In this document: piece after piece, positions 1 to 8,101 of the stretch
How the letters are laid out: each line of letters begins with the position of its first letter
Position numbering within the stretch: the first letter of the stretch is position 1
Assembly (NCBI RefSeq): GCF_020217425.1
Contig: NZ_CP084092.1
Location: 310,001-374,000, forward strand
Length of the DNA stretch: 64,000 bases
Direction of reading: 5' to 3'
From: Halomicrobium urmianum
Lineage (GTDB): Archaea; Halobacteriota; Halobacteria; Halobacteriales; Haloarculaceae
Notes under the pieces: model-generated
What the model was told of the DNA's origin: nothing
The model's input: only the letters and a program-made list of their open reading frames with translations
The model's database searches: none
Made by a program: the position numbers and the translations under genes

Positions 1-182
1 GCCTCGATCGACGGGTCGTTGGGGAACAGCGTCGCCGGACTGGAGAAGATCTCCGACTCCGGCTTGAACGTGCTCGAGAACATCGTGTAGAAGGGGAACA
101 TCATGATCCCCAGCAGGGCGATCAGGACGCCGTAGATGCGGACTTTCCTGAGTCTGCTCCGCTGCTGGCCGGCCATCGTCAT
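1..182 (-). CDS. Sugar ABC transporter permease, MalG type (partial, N-terminus only)
   Basis: This is the first 60 or so codons of an inner-membrane permease; the rest lies beyond the left edge. The protein begins MTMAGQQRSRLRKVRIYGVL, a basic stretch followed by a hydrophobic first membrane segment, and then reads FSSTFKPESEI, which matches the periplasmic stretch after TM1 in MalG/UgpE-type permeases. The ATG at 182 overlaps the TGA of the preceding permease gene (ATGA), so translation is probably coupled. It should form the second half of the heterodimeric channel with the 312-aa permease. ATG at 176 is an alternative start. Confidence 0.85.
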   Translation of the reverse strand, partial: MTMAGQQRSRLRKVRIYGVLIALLGIMMFPFYTMFSSTFKPESEIFSSPATLFPNDPSIE

Positions 183-1117
183 AGCTCGTCACCTCCGCGA
201 GTGTAGATCCGGAGGTAGATCACGGCGAACGCCATCAGGAACAGGAACCCGATGACGCTGTACGCCGCGCCCCTGCCGAGGTTCCCGTTCTCGAGGCCGA
301 CCTGGTAGATCCAGATCACGAGCGTGGCCGTGGTGTTGATCGGGCCGCCGCCGGTCATCGTCCAGATGACGTCGAAGCTGACGAACGTCCAGATCGTCGA
401 CAGCAGCGTCGCGATCAGGATGACGCTCTTGAGCTGGGGCAGCGTGATGTAGCGGAACTGGTGCCACTTCTCGGCGCCGTCGATGGCGGCGGCCTCGTAC
501 AGCTCCTCGGGAATGGACTGCAACCCAGCGAGGAAGATGATAGCCATGAAGGGCGTCCCGATCCAGACGTCGGCCACCACGACGCCGAGCCAGGCGATGT
601 CGGGACTCCCGAGAATGCCCATTCCCTGATCGATCACGCCGAGTTTCAGGAGGATCGCGTTGAGGTAGCCGTACTGCGGGTGCTCGATCCACCGGAAGAC
701 GACGGCGGAGATCGCGTAGGGGATCCCCCACGGGATGAGGAACGCGGTCCGGAAGAACTTCCGGCCCCGGATGTCGCCCCGGAGGTGAACGGCGATCAAC
801 AGGCCCAGCAGCGTCTTGCCCGCGACGCCGAGCAGAACCCAGCGGCCCGTCTGCCAGAGCAACTGGTAGAAGATGTCGCTGTTGAGGATCTCGACGTAGT
901 GCTGGAACCCGACGTAGGTCTCGATCGCGGCGTCGGCCGGCGAGCGATACAGCGACAGGCGGAACGTCTCGAAGATCGGCCACCCGACGACGCTCAATAG
1001 GAAGATCGCGGCCGGTGCGATCAGCAGGTACGCCAGCCTGTTCTGCCACAGGTAGTGCACGCCCCGTTCGAGGCGCGAGTCGGCCGGCGGCTCGGTGTAC
1101 TCCTCTACGGTACCCAT
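179..1117 (-). CDS. Sugar ABC transporter permease, MalF/UgpA type
   Basis: A 312-aa integral membrane protein of the binding-protein-dependent transport permease family. About six hydrophobic segments are visible, starting at LAYLLIAPAAIFLLSVVG near residues 28-45. The cytoplasmic EAA loop that docks on the ATPase is clear near residues 206-222 (EELYEAAAIDGAEKW). Length is normal for MalF-like permeases without the large periplasmic insert. It starts 3 bases after the binding-protein stop codon and overlaps the next permease by 4 bases, so it belongs to one operon with the ATPase at 3385-4488. The substrate cannot be read from the sequence; a carbohydrate is inferred from family and neighbours. 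Confidence 0.93.
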   Translation of the reverse strand: MGTVEEYTEPPADSRLERGVHYLWQNRLAYLLIAPAAIFLLSVVGWPIFETFRLSLYRSPADAAIETYVGFQHYVEILNSDIFYQLLWQTGRWVLLGVAGKTLLGLLIAVHLRGDIRGRKFFRTAFLIPWGIPYAISAVVFRWIEHPQYGYLNAILLKLGVIDQGMGILGSPDIAWLGVVVADVWIGTPFMAIIFLAGLQSIPEELYEAAAIDGAEKWHQFRYITLPQLKSVILIATLLSTIWTFVSFDVIWTMTGGGPINTTATLVIWIYQVGLENGNLGRGAAYSVIGFLFLMAFAVIYLRIYTRGGDEL

Positions 1118-1120
1118 CTG

Positions 1121-2491
1121 TTACTGCATCATCTCTTCGAGGTCGGCCTGCGCGTCGTCCAGCGCCTGCTGGGGCGACTTCTGGTCGCCCAGGGCCTCCT
1201 GGATCGCCTGGACCATCCGGTTGTTGAACTGGTTGAAGTTCGATAGCTTGGGCCTGGCGCGCGCGTACTGACCGGCCTCGATGAACGGCGCCCAGTTCTT
1301 CGAGTCCTGGAAGTAGTCGCGCTCACCGACCGACTCCACCGTGGGCATGAAGCCCTTGCTGCTGGCGTACTCGAAGTGGCGATCCTCGTCGAAGTAGAAC
1401 CGCAACAGGTCCCTCGCGAGGTCCTCGACCTCGGTCTGGGCGAAGATCGAGATCCCGTCGATCGTGTTCAGACTGTAGCGACCGGCCGGGCCTTCCGGCA
1501 CCTGCACGATCCCGTAGTCGAAGTCCGCGTCGCTCTCCGCGATGTTGATCCCGGTGTACACGTGAGCGATGACCATGCCGAGCGATCCGGACTCGAACAG
1601 CTGCCTGATGTCCTGGCGCGTCGAGGACAGCGGCGACGACTGCGTGACGCCGTGTTCGAGGTGCAGATCGGAGTAGAAGGTCAGCGCCTGGACCCCTTCG
1701 TCGGAGTTGACGACGGGCTGGCCCTCGTCGTCGATCAGGTCGGCGCCGTAGGACCAGTGGTAGTGGTAGTACTGCGATCCGGTCTCGATGGCGTCGGCAC
1801 CTGCGAGGCCCAGTGCGGGCGTGTTGGTCTCTTCGGTGATGGTCTGGGCCGCCGAGAGCATGTCGTCCCAGGTGTCGAGCGACGGGTTCTCCGGATCGAG
1901 GCCCGCCGACTCAAAGACGTCCTTGTTGTAGTAGAAGCACTTGTTCGACGCGGCCCACGGGGCGGCGTAGTACTCGCCCTGGTACATGCACCCCTCCGCC
2001 ATTCCCTCGTAGAACTTCTCCCCGAACTCGCCCTCCATCATATCGGTGACGGGGACGAGGGCCTCCTTGCCGACGAGTTGTGGGATCCAGCGGGCGGGCC
2101 AGCGAGCGACGTCGGGCGCCTCCCCGCCGTCGACGCGGTTGTTGACGGTCTGCTGGGCGTTGTCCCAGGTGACGCTCGTGAACTCGAGGTTGCAGTCGTA
2201 CTCCTCCTCGAAGGCGGCGTTGTTCTCCTCGAAGAACGCCGCGATGTTGTCACCGACGCCCATCGTCAGGAACTGGATGGTCTGCTGGCCGCCGTCGCCG
2301 CCGCTCTCGTTGCCGCCACCGTCTCCACCGTCCCCGCCGTCCCCGCCACCGCCGTCGCCGCCGTCGCCGTCGCCGCCGTCACCGCCCAGACAGCCCGAGA
2401 TAGCGACGACGCCGCCCGCTCCGATCGCTTCGAGCATCCGCCGCCGGTCGATACTCTCCCCTTCGAGGGCTTTTGATGGGTCGTTCGGCAT
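1121..2491 (-). CDS. Extracellular sugar-binding lipoprotein of ABC transporter
   Basis: A 456-aa solute-binding protein, family 1 (MalE/UgpB-like). The N-terminus has a Tat signal (DRRRML at about residues 15-20), a short hydrophobic core and a lipobox ISGC with Cys34, so it is probably a lipid-anchored Tat substrate as is common in haloarchaea. A Gly/Asp-rich low-complexity linker of about 35 residues follows, a tether typical of halophilic binding proteins. The body has family features such as EGEFGEKFYEGM, YAAPWAASNKCFYYN and a C-terminal AIQEALGDQKSPQQALDDAQ. The start at 2491 lies about 25 bases after a TATA box at 2511-2520, consistent with a leaderless transcript. It is followed after 3 bases by the permease. 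Confidence 0.94.
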   Translation of the reverse strand: MPNDPSKALEGESIDRRRMLEAIGAGGVVAISGCLGGDGGDGDGGDGGGGDGGDGGDGGGNESGGDGGQQTIQFLTMGVGDNIAAFFEENNAAFEEEYDCNLEFTSVTWDNAQQTVNNRVDGGEAPDVARWPARWIPQLVGKEALVPVTDMMEGEFGEKFYEGMAEGCMYQGEYYAAPWAASNKCFYYNKDVFESAGLDPENPSLDTWDDMLSAAQTITEETNTPALGLAGADAIETGSQYYHYHWSYGADLIDDEGQPVVNSDEGVQALTFYSDLHLEHGVTQSSPLSSTRQDIRQLFESGSLGMVIAHVYTGINIAESDADFDYGIVQVPEGPAGRYSLNTIDGISIFAQTEVEDLARDLLRFYFDEDRHFEYASSKGFMPTVESVGERDYFQDSKNWAPFIEAGQYARARPKLSNFNQFNNRMVQAIQEALGDQKSPQQALDDAQADLEEMMQ

Positions 2492-2510
2492 ATGCCGTTA
2501 TTGTTCTCCC

Positions 2511-2520
2511 GCCGATATAT
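2511..2520 (-). promoter_or_regulatory. TATA box for the binding-protein gene
   Basis: The minus strand reads TTTATATATC about 20-29 bases before the ATG at 2491. This spacing places the start of transcription at or next to the start codon and suggests the binding protein and permeases have their own promoter inside the operon. Confidence 0.55.
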
Positions 2521-2575
2521 AAACCCACCGGTAATTAAAACTCTATTGTTACATACAGGGGACAGTAGGTGGCGG

Positions 2576-3379
2576 TCAGGCGTTGTGTTCGTGGATCGCC
2601 ACGAGGAGGGCCGCGAGTTCGCTCGTGACGACGTCGTAGATGCTGGCGCCCTTCTCGGCGCTGGCCAGTTCGGGCGAGCCGATGGCGCCGGAGTCGGAGT
2701 ACTGGTCGAACGATCGATAGACGGAGAGCGGTCCCGCGTCGAGGAGATCGCTGCCGCCCCAGTCGTAGTGTTCGTCCCAGACTGTCCCGTCCCGAACGTC
2801 GTCGTCGGCGACCAGGTCCGGCCGGAGGTGCAACATGAGCGACGTCTCGTACTCGCCGCCGTGGGCCATGCCCCCGGTCTCGCTGTCGCGGAGTGACTCG
2901 ATCTCGTCCGTCGCGAGCGTGAAGTAGGTCGTCCCGAGCACCTCGGCGTCCGTCGACGTCCCGACCGTGCTGACGACGGCGTCGATGAGCGCCGCGTTGC
3001 CGCCGTGGCCGTTCACGAAACACACCGCGTCAAACCCGTTCTCGACGCCGGTCAGCGCCACGTCCTCCAGGAGCGCCCGGAGGTGGTCGAACTCCAGCGA
3101 CAGGGTGCCGCCGAACGGGAGGTGATGCGGCGAGAACCCGGTCCAGACCGGCGGCGTCACCAGGACCGGTACGTCCGCGCCGACCTGCTCGGACCCGCCG
3201 TGGACGACGGCGTCGACGAGGATGGTGTCGGTCGCGACGGGGAGGTGGTGGCCGTGCTGTTCGATACTGCCAACCGGGACGACGAGGACGGATCCGTCCT
3301 CCTCGGCGGTGTCCCGGATCGCCGCGTACGGTTTGCCGGCCCACTCGCTGTCGGTCGCTCCGATGGAATCGTATATCAT
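2576..3379 (-). CDS. Creatininase-family amidohydrolase
   Basis: A 267-aa protein of the creatininase/MftE family, metal-dependent hydrolases of cyclic or linear amides. The metal-binding N-terminal motif GSIEQHGHHLPVATDT is near residues 37-52 (Glu40, His42, Asp51) and a second conserved motif FVNGHGGN is near residue 121. Length matches the family (about 240-260). It starts 5 bases after the stop of the ABC ATPase, so it is co-transcribed with a sugar transporter. That placement suggests a role on an amide-bearing sugar or intermediate (for example an N-acyl or lactam compound), but the substrate is not shown by the sequence. Confidence 0.9.
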   Translation of the reverse strand: MIYDSIGATDSEWAGKPYAAIRDTAEEDGSVLVVPVGSIEQHGHHLPVATDTILVDAVVHGGSEQVGADVPVLVTPPVWTGFSPHHLPFGGTLSLEFDHLRALLEDVALTGVENGFDAVCFVNGHGGNAALIDAVVSTVGTSTDAEVLGTTYFTLATDEIESLRDSETGGMAHGGEYETSLMLHLRPDLVADDDVRDGTVWDEHYDWGGSDLLDAGPLSVYRSFDQYSDSGAIGSPELASAEKGASIYDVVTSELAALLVAIHEHNA

Positions 3380-3384
3380 CGCTC

Positions 3385-4488
3385 TCAGGTAGTCGTGACC
3401 GGTTCGGGTTCGTCGCCCAGCGGGACCCGCTCGCCGTCCTCGTCGAAGAAGTGGGCGTCCGCCGGTTCGAAATCGAGGGCGATCGTCTCGCCCGGTTCGG
3501 GGTGAAACTCGCTGTCGACGCGGGCGACGATCTCCCCGTCTCCCCCCGGCCGGTGCAGGTAGAGGAAGTTGTCCGACCCCATCGGCTCGACGACGTCGAC
3601 GACGGTTTCGAAGTGGCCGCCGCCGGTCGCGACAGACAGGTCCTCCGGGCGAACGCCCAGCGTGTACCGGCCGGCGTCCAGCGACACCGGGAGGGCCGTC
3701 TCGAAGCCGTCGCCGGCCAGCTGAACGCCGCCGTCGGTCGGCGTCACGTCGACGTCGAAGAAGTTCATCGACGGCGAGCCGATGAAGCCGGCGACGAACT
3801 CGTTGTTCGGCCGGTCGTAGCAGACTTCGGGTTCGGCCACCTGCTGGAGTTCGCCGTTGTTGAGGATGGCGATCCGATCGCCCATCGTCATCGCCTCGGT
3901 CTGGTCGTGGGTGACGTAGATCGTCGTCACGCCGAGTTCCTCCTGGATGCGCTGGAGTTCCGTCCGCATCTGCGTCCGCAACTTGGCGTCGAGGTTCGAG
4001 AGCGGCTCGTCCATCAGGAAGACCGCCGGATCGCGGACGATCGAGCGGCCGAGCGCCACCCGCTGTTGCTGACCGCCCGAGAGCTGCTTGGGGTACTGGT
4101 CGAGGAGTTCGGGAATCTCGAGAAGCTCCGCGGCCTCGTCGACGCGCCTGTCGATCTCGTCGTCGTCGTACTCGTCCGAGAGCCGCAGCCCGAACGACAT
4201 GTTCTCCCGCACGGTCATGTGCGGGTACAACGCGTAGTTCTGGAACACCATCGCGATGTCGCGGTCCTGGGGACGCACGTCGTTGACGACCTGATCACCG
4301 ATCGCGATCTCGCCCGCGGTGACCGTCTCGAGCCCGGCGATCATCCGCAGCGTCGTCGACTTCCCGCAGCCGGAGGGACCGACCATGACGAGAAATTCCC
4401 CGTCCCGGACGGTGAGATCCACCTCCTTGACGGCGAGAAGCTCGTCGTCGTACACCTTGGTTACGTTCGAAAGCCGTACCTGGCTCAT
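3385..4488 (-). CDS. Sugar ABC transporter ATP-binding protein (UgpC/MsmK/MalK type)
   Basis: A 367-aa ATPase of the CUT1 carbohydrate importers. Walker A is GPSGCGKST at residues 37-45, the Q-loop is in MVFQNYALYPHMTV, the signature is LSGGQQQRVALGR, Walker B is AVFLMDEPLSNLDAKL, and the switch His is in TIYVTHDQTEAM. The C-terminal third is a TOBE/OB regulatory domain (LGVRPEDL), so the protein is full length. It is the first gene of the minus-strand operon and probably energises the permeases at 1-1117. A T-rich element lies about 30 bases before the ATG. Confidence 0.95.
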   Translation of the reverse strand: MSQVRLSNVTKVYDDELLAVKEVDLTVRDGEFLVMVGPSGCGKSTTLRMIAGLETVTAGEIAIGDQVVNDVRPQDRDIAMVFQNYALYPHMTVRENMSFGLRLSDEYDDDEIDRRVDEAAELLEIPELLDQYPKQLSGGQQQRVALGRSIVRDPAVFLMDEPLSNLDAKLRTQMRTELQRIQEELGVTTIYVTHDQTEAMTMGDRIAILNNGELQQVAEPEVCYDRPNNEFVAGFIGSPSMNFFDVDVTPTDGGVQLAGDGFETALPVSLDAGRYTLGVRPEDLSVATGGGHFETVVDVVEPMGSDNFLYLHRPGGDGEIVARVDSEFHPEPGETIALDFEPADAHFFDEDGERVPLGDEPEPVTTT

Positions 4489-5402
4489 TTTTATGTATCA
4501 GTTCGGTGGTGCGAAGGACAAAAAGGTATCGGCGATTTGTAATTCTGGCGTTGCGGCCTCTCTCCCATTCGTTCGCCCGGTACTGACCGCCAGCGTCGTC
4601 TCCGCCGGAGACGGGGCGGCCGCTACCAGCGTGTAGCGGAGCAGTGAACGGGCCACCGAACCGGCAATCAGTGATCCGAGCCGGATATCTCGCGTAGAAC
4701 GCAGCGACACCGCGACCCGACGCAGTGTTGGGCGGCCGCGACCCGACGAGACGGACCGCCAATGCGCGGGCGAGCAGGTTTGACTATTCCAAAGACACCG
4801 GGCACCGCTTCGTTTGCCGCCGAATGGCTGCCGACTCTGTATCAGGAAACGAAACCGAAGGAACCAGCAGGTGCGGTGCTATAGTAGACATTGAAACGAG
4901 CTACCCGTCGAGAGGTATCTCGGGGCCCCCCGAGTGTATCGGTGCGTTCGATCTCTACTATTGACGGGTGATGGCACCGGTCCCATCGCGCTGTGGTCGA
5001 CCTCCGGTGCCGGGAGACGCCGCCGTACTGACGCAGCCACCGGAACCCGAGGCACGCGGAGGAATCAGGCACGGTCTTCCACTGTCAGGAGGGATTAAAC
5101 TGACTCTAACTGCTCGACGATCCCGGCGGCGTCTGGGACACCGACGAACGGACGTGGCGTACAGCAGCGGGGAATCTACGACCCGACGTCTCGGGTCGCG
5201 TAGCGACGGGGCCCGACCGTAGGGAGTTCGTACTGGAGAGGGTACGTTTATGACTGCGAGTTGAGCATCCCACCGTTCCGGTTCAGACAGCTGCTAGACA
5301 CAAGTGAGGAGAACAGGAGACCAGTAGGGAGGAGAGGCCGTTTCAATCGACGTAGACCCGGTTAATCTATCCCCGAATACGGACGGTTATTTGACCATCC
5401 CG
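4489..5402. other. Non-coding region between divergent transporter operon and IclR gene
   Basis: About 0.9 kb between the divergent ATPase and IclR genes. No convincing gene was seen on either strand. It carries a MITE-like element (4879-4962) and must hold the two divergent promoters, but no clear operator palindrome was recognised. Confidence 0.5.
4879..4962. repeat. MITE-like short inverted-repeat element, degenerate copy
   Basis: About 84 bp with imperfect terminal inverted repeats. The left end reads CTATAGTAGACATTGAAAC, the right end GTTCGATCTCTACTATTG, and an internal GC-rich hairpin lies around CTCGGGGCCCCCCGAG. The same architecture and end sequence occurs at 46949-47034, so both are copies of one small mobile or structured element. 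No open reading frame is present. No obvious target duplication is visible. Confidence 0.6.
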
Positions 5403-5412
5403 AATATTTATT
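5403..5412 (+). promoter_or_regulatory. TATA box for IclR gene
   Basis: AATATTTATT lies 24-33 bases before ATG 5436. This supports a leaderless transcript starting at the MGKNGQ start rather than at the upstream ATG at 5391. The identical 10-mer precedes the GH109-like gene (6501-6510). Confidence 0.6.
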
Positions 5413-5435
5413 GTATGTTGGTAACACTATCAGTC

Positions 5436-6212
5436 ATGGGGAAGAACGGGCAACCGCGACGCATCAAATCCGTCGACCGAACGCTCGACATTGTGGAGGC
5501 ACTGCGGGACAACGACTCGATGACGGTGACCGAGCTCGCGGAGACGGTCGACCTCTCCCCAGGGACGGTCCACACGTACCTGGCAACGCTCGAAGATCGG
5601 GGCTACGTCTGCTCCGAGAGCGGGGTGTACCGACTCGGCCTGTTCCTGCTCCCGATGGGCGAGTACATCCGGGCGAGCTCCGACCTCTACAAAGCCGCGA
5701 AGTCCGTCGTCGACGAGCTGGCAGACGAGACCGGTGAGGCCATCCACCTCGTCGTCGAGAGCAACTGGTACGAGATCCAGCTCTACGAGCAGTTCGGCTC
5801 CGACGCGGTCGGCGAGGAGCTCTACATCCAGAACAAGGGGGTTCCGAAGCGGAACCTCCACTGTTCGGCCGCCGGTAAGGCGATCCTCGCGCACCTCGAC
5901 GAGGAGCGCCGCGAGGAGATACTCGCGAACTGCGAGTTCGCAGAGCGGACGCCGGCGACGATCACCGACGCGGAGGCGCTCCGCGAGGAACTGCGGTCCA
6001 TCCGGGACCGGGGTATCGCCTTCAACGACGAGGAACAGATCCAGGGCCTGCGAGCCGTCGGAGCGCCGATTACGACCGAAGGCACGATCCAGGGCGGTAT
6101 CAGCCTCTCGGCGCCAGTCAGCCGCCTCGAAGGCGAGCGGTTCCGATCGACGTTCCCCGATCACGCACGGCAGGCCGCGAACATCGTCGAGGTGAATCTG
6201 CAGGCGACGTGA
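5436..6212 (+). CDS. IclR-family transcriptional regulator
   Basis: A 258-aa regulator. The N-terminal winged helix (residues 8-70, with DSMTVTELAETVDLSPGTVHTYLATLEDRGYV) is followed by the IclR effector-binding domain (LHCSAAGKAILAHL, IAFNDEEQIQGLRAVGAPI, and a C-terminal AANIVEVNL). The start at 5436 is chosen because a TATA box sits 24-33 bases upstream and because conserved sequence begins at KSVDRTLDIVEALR. It is divergent from the sugar ABC operon and upstream of the exported glycosidases, so it is the likely local regulator of both. The ligand is unknown. Confidence 0.92.
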   Translation: MGKNGQPRRIKSVDRTLDIVEALRDNDSMTVTELAETVDLSPGTVHTYLATLEDRGYVCSESGVYRLGLFLLPMGEYIRASSDLYKAAKSVVDELADETGEAIHLVVESNWYEIQLYEQFGSDAVGEELYIQNKGVPKRNLHCSAAGKAILAHLDEERREEILANCEFAERTPATITDAEALREELRSIRDRGIAFNDEEQIQGLRAVGAPITTEGTIQGGISLSAPVSRLEGERFRSTFPDHARQAANIVEVNLQAT

Positions 6213-6500
6213 ACCGGACTGCCCCGCGAGATAACAGCCGTACTGCTGTTCCTGAGGACGAACTGGGACGGTGGTCACGGCGGCCCCCGCCTGGTTTGAC
6301 AATGACAAACGAACTGCTCGAGCCGTTTCGTTCCCCGACGTCACACGTGAGGCGGTACAGCACCTGTACTGTACGAAATCGCGGTCGATTGCTCTGCGGT
6401 GCGTCTCAAATCGAGGACTCCGGCAGTTGACGAACGCGTTGGTACGGCCGATGGCGCTCTCGCAGTGGCAATTATTGTCAATCTATCATATAATTTCAGC

Positions 6501-6510
6501 AATATTTATT
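6501..6510 (+). promoter_or_regulatory. TATA box for GH109-like gene
   Basis: AATATTTATT, identical to the element before the IclR gene, lies 30-39 bases before ATG 6540. It suggests a short leader or leaderless transcript. Confidence 0.5.
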
Positions 6511-6539
6511 GCCCAACCCGTCAACAGTAGAGACGTACC

Positions 6540-7949
6540 ATGCAGAGACGCAAGTACCTAGAGAGTATGGCCGGTGCTATGGGAGTAGTTACCGTCTCAC
6601 ACACCGGAAGCGCCCGACAACGAGGGAACGGAAACAACGGAAAGGGACAGGGCCCGCCGGACGAGACGCCCCCGCGGAAAGGCGAATCCGTCATCGGACT
6701 CACCGACCAGATCGACACGGTCGACGTGGGAATCATCGGCCTCGGCAATCGCGGGTCGTCGATGACCCAGCTCATCGACGCGATGGCCAACGAGGACAAG
6801 GGGCGGATACAGGCGATCTGTGACCTCCGGGAGGAGCCGGTCGCAGAGACGGAGACCTGGATCGAGGAGGAGGGAACGAACGAGGTACCCGACACGTATA
6901 CGGGGTCGAAAGACGCCTGGATGGACCTGGTAGAACGCGACGACCTCGATCTGGTGTTCGTCTTCACGCACCATCGCGCACACGCGCCCATGGCGAAGTA
7001 CGCTATGGAGCAGGGCAAGCACGTGGCCGTCGAGGTCCCGATGGCGACGACGATCGAGGAGTGCTGGTCGCTGGTAGACACCGCCGAACGGACCCAGAAG
7101 CAGTGTATGATGCTGGAGAACGTCAACTACTTCGACACGGAGATGTGGGTCCTCAACATGATCCACGAGGGCGTGTTCGGAGATCAGCTGAACTACGCCT
7201 CGGGCGGGTACATCCACAACCTCGTCGCGGAGTACTTCTTCCAGGCGTACTGGAACGACTGGCGCTCGAAGAACCACCGGGAGTTCAAGGGCGACCTGTA
7301 CCCGACCCACGGGCTGGGTCCGCTCGCCTTCTACATGGGGATCAACCGCGGCGACCGACTGGAGTACATCTCGAGTCAGGAGAGCCCCGAGAGCAGGCTC
7401 ACCCAGCGCGCCCAGGAACTCCCCGAGGACCACTGGGCCCACGGCGTCGACGACTGGGCCAACGGCGACACGACGCGGTCGGAGATTCTGACGAACGAGG
7501 GGCGGCAGATCCACCTCCAGTTCGACGTCAAGACCAACCGCGCCTACAGCCGGAAGAACGAGCTCGCGGGATCTGACGCCTACCACGAGGGGTTCCCGAG
7601 CGAGCTGGCCGTCGACAGCGAGGGCCACGGGTTCGTCGACGACGAGACCTACGACCAGTACTACGAGGAGTACCGCCACCCGCTGTGGCAACAGATGGAA
7701 GACATCGCCGAGGAGTACGGCGGTCACGGCGGCGGCGACTTCCTGGAGATCTACCGCCTGTTCGACGCGTTCAACCAGGGGCGCCCGCTCGACATGGACG
7801 TCTACGACGGCGCCGCCTGGAGCGCCGTCAGGCCCCTGTCGCGGATCTCGATCGAACACGACGGCGCACCCGTCAAGTTCCCCGACTTCACCCGCGGCGA
7901 GTGGAAGGAGGAACGGGAACTGCAGGTGATGGACTTCGACACGATCTAG
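6540..7949 (+). CDS. GH109-like Gfo/Idh/MocA protein (N-acetylgalactosaminidase family), Tat-exported
   Basis: A 469-aa protein. A Tat-type leader (QRRKYLESMAGAMGVV) is followed by a Rossmann nucleotide-binding fold (VGIIGLGNRGSS, near residues 62-73). Instead of the usual EKP motif of sugar dehydrogenases it has VEVPMATTIEECWSLVDTAE, then MMLENVNY, GGYIHNL and LYPTHGLGP with NRGDRLEY. This set of motifs is what I associate with family GH109, NAD-dependent glycosidases that release alpha-linked N-acetylgalactosamine. Export by Tat fits a protein that must fold around NAD before secretion. It is followed by GH20 and GH123-like genes, which supports an aminosugar-glycan role. A generic exported sugar oxidoreductase is the alternative. 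Confidence 0.8.
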   Translation: MQRRKYLESMAGAMGVVTVSHTGSARQRGNGNNGKGQGPPDETPPRKGESVIGLTDQIDTVDVGIIGLGNRGSSMTQLIDAMANEDKGRIQAICDLREEPVAETETWIEEEGTNEVPDTYTGSKDAWMDLVERDDLDLVFVFTHHRAHAPMAKYAMEQGKHVAVEVPMATTIEECWSLVDTAERTQKQCMMLENVNYFDTEMWVLNMIHEGVFGDQLNYASGGYIHNLVAEYFFQAYWNDWRSKNHREFKGDLYPTHGLGPLAFYMGINRGDRLEYISSQESPESRLTQRAQELPEDHWAHGVDDWANGDTTRSEILTNEGRQIHLQFDVKTNRAYSRKNELAGSDAYHEGFPSELAVDSEGHGFVDDETYDQYYEEYRHPLWQQMEDIAEEYGGHGGGDFLEIYRLFDAFNQGRPLDMDVYDGAAWSAVRPLSRISIEHDGAPVKFPDFTRGEWKEERELQVMDFDTI

Positions 7950-8064
7950 GCGACCATCTGTGCTCGCAGTTTCCGAGGGAAGGACAGCGGGGGCTGGATG
8001 ATAGCCCCCCAGTCGCGTCCGACGTCACCCGGCCACGAAGTGACGATTTATATTATAATACCAT

Positions 8065-8074
8065 CAATATTTTT
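8065..8074 (+). promoter_or_regulatory. TATA box for GH20 gene
   Basis: CAATATTTTT lies 28-37 bases before ATG 8102. The same sequence, inverted, precedes the GH2 gene at 48920-48929. The GH20 gene therefore appears to have its own promoter. Confidence 0.45.
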
Positions 8075-8101
8075 GTGTACTGGATCTGAATAAGTAACAG
8101 T

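Noticed and set aside
2281-2400. GCCGCC-type tandem repeat as a functional repeat
   Set aside because: It is the coding sequence for the Gly/Asp linker of the binding lipoprotein.
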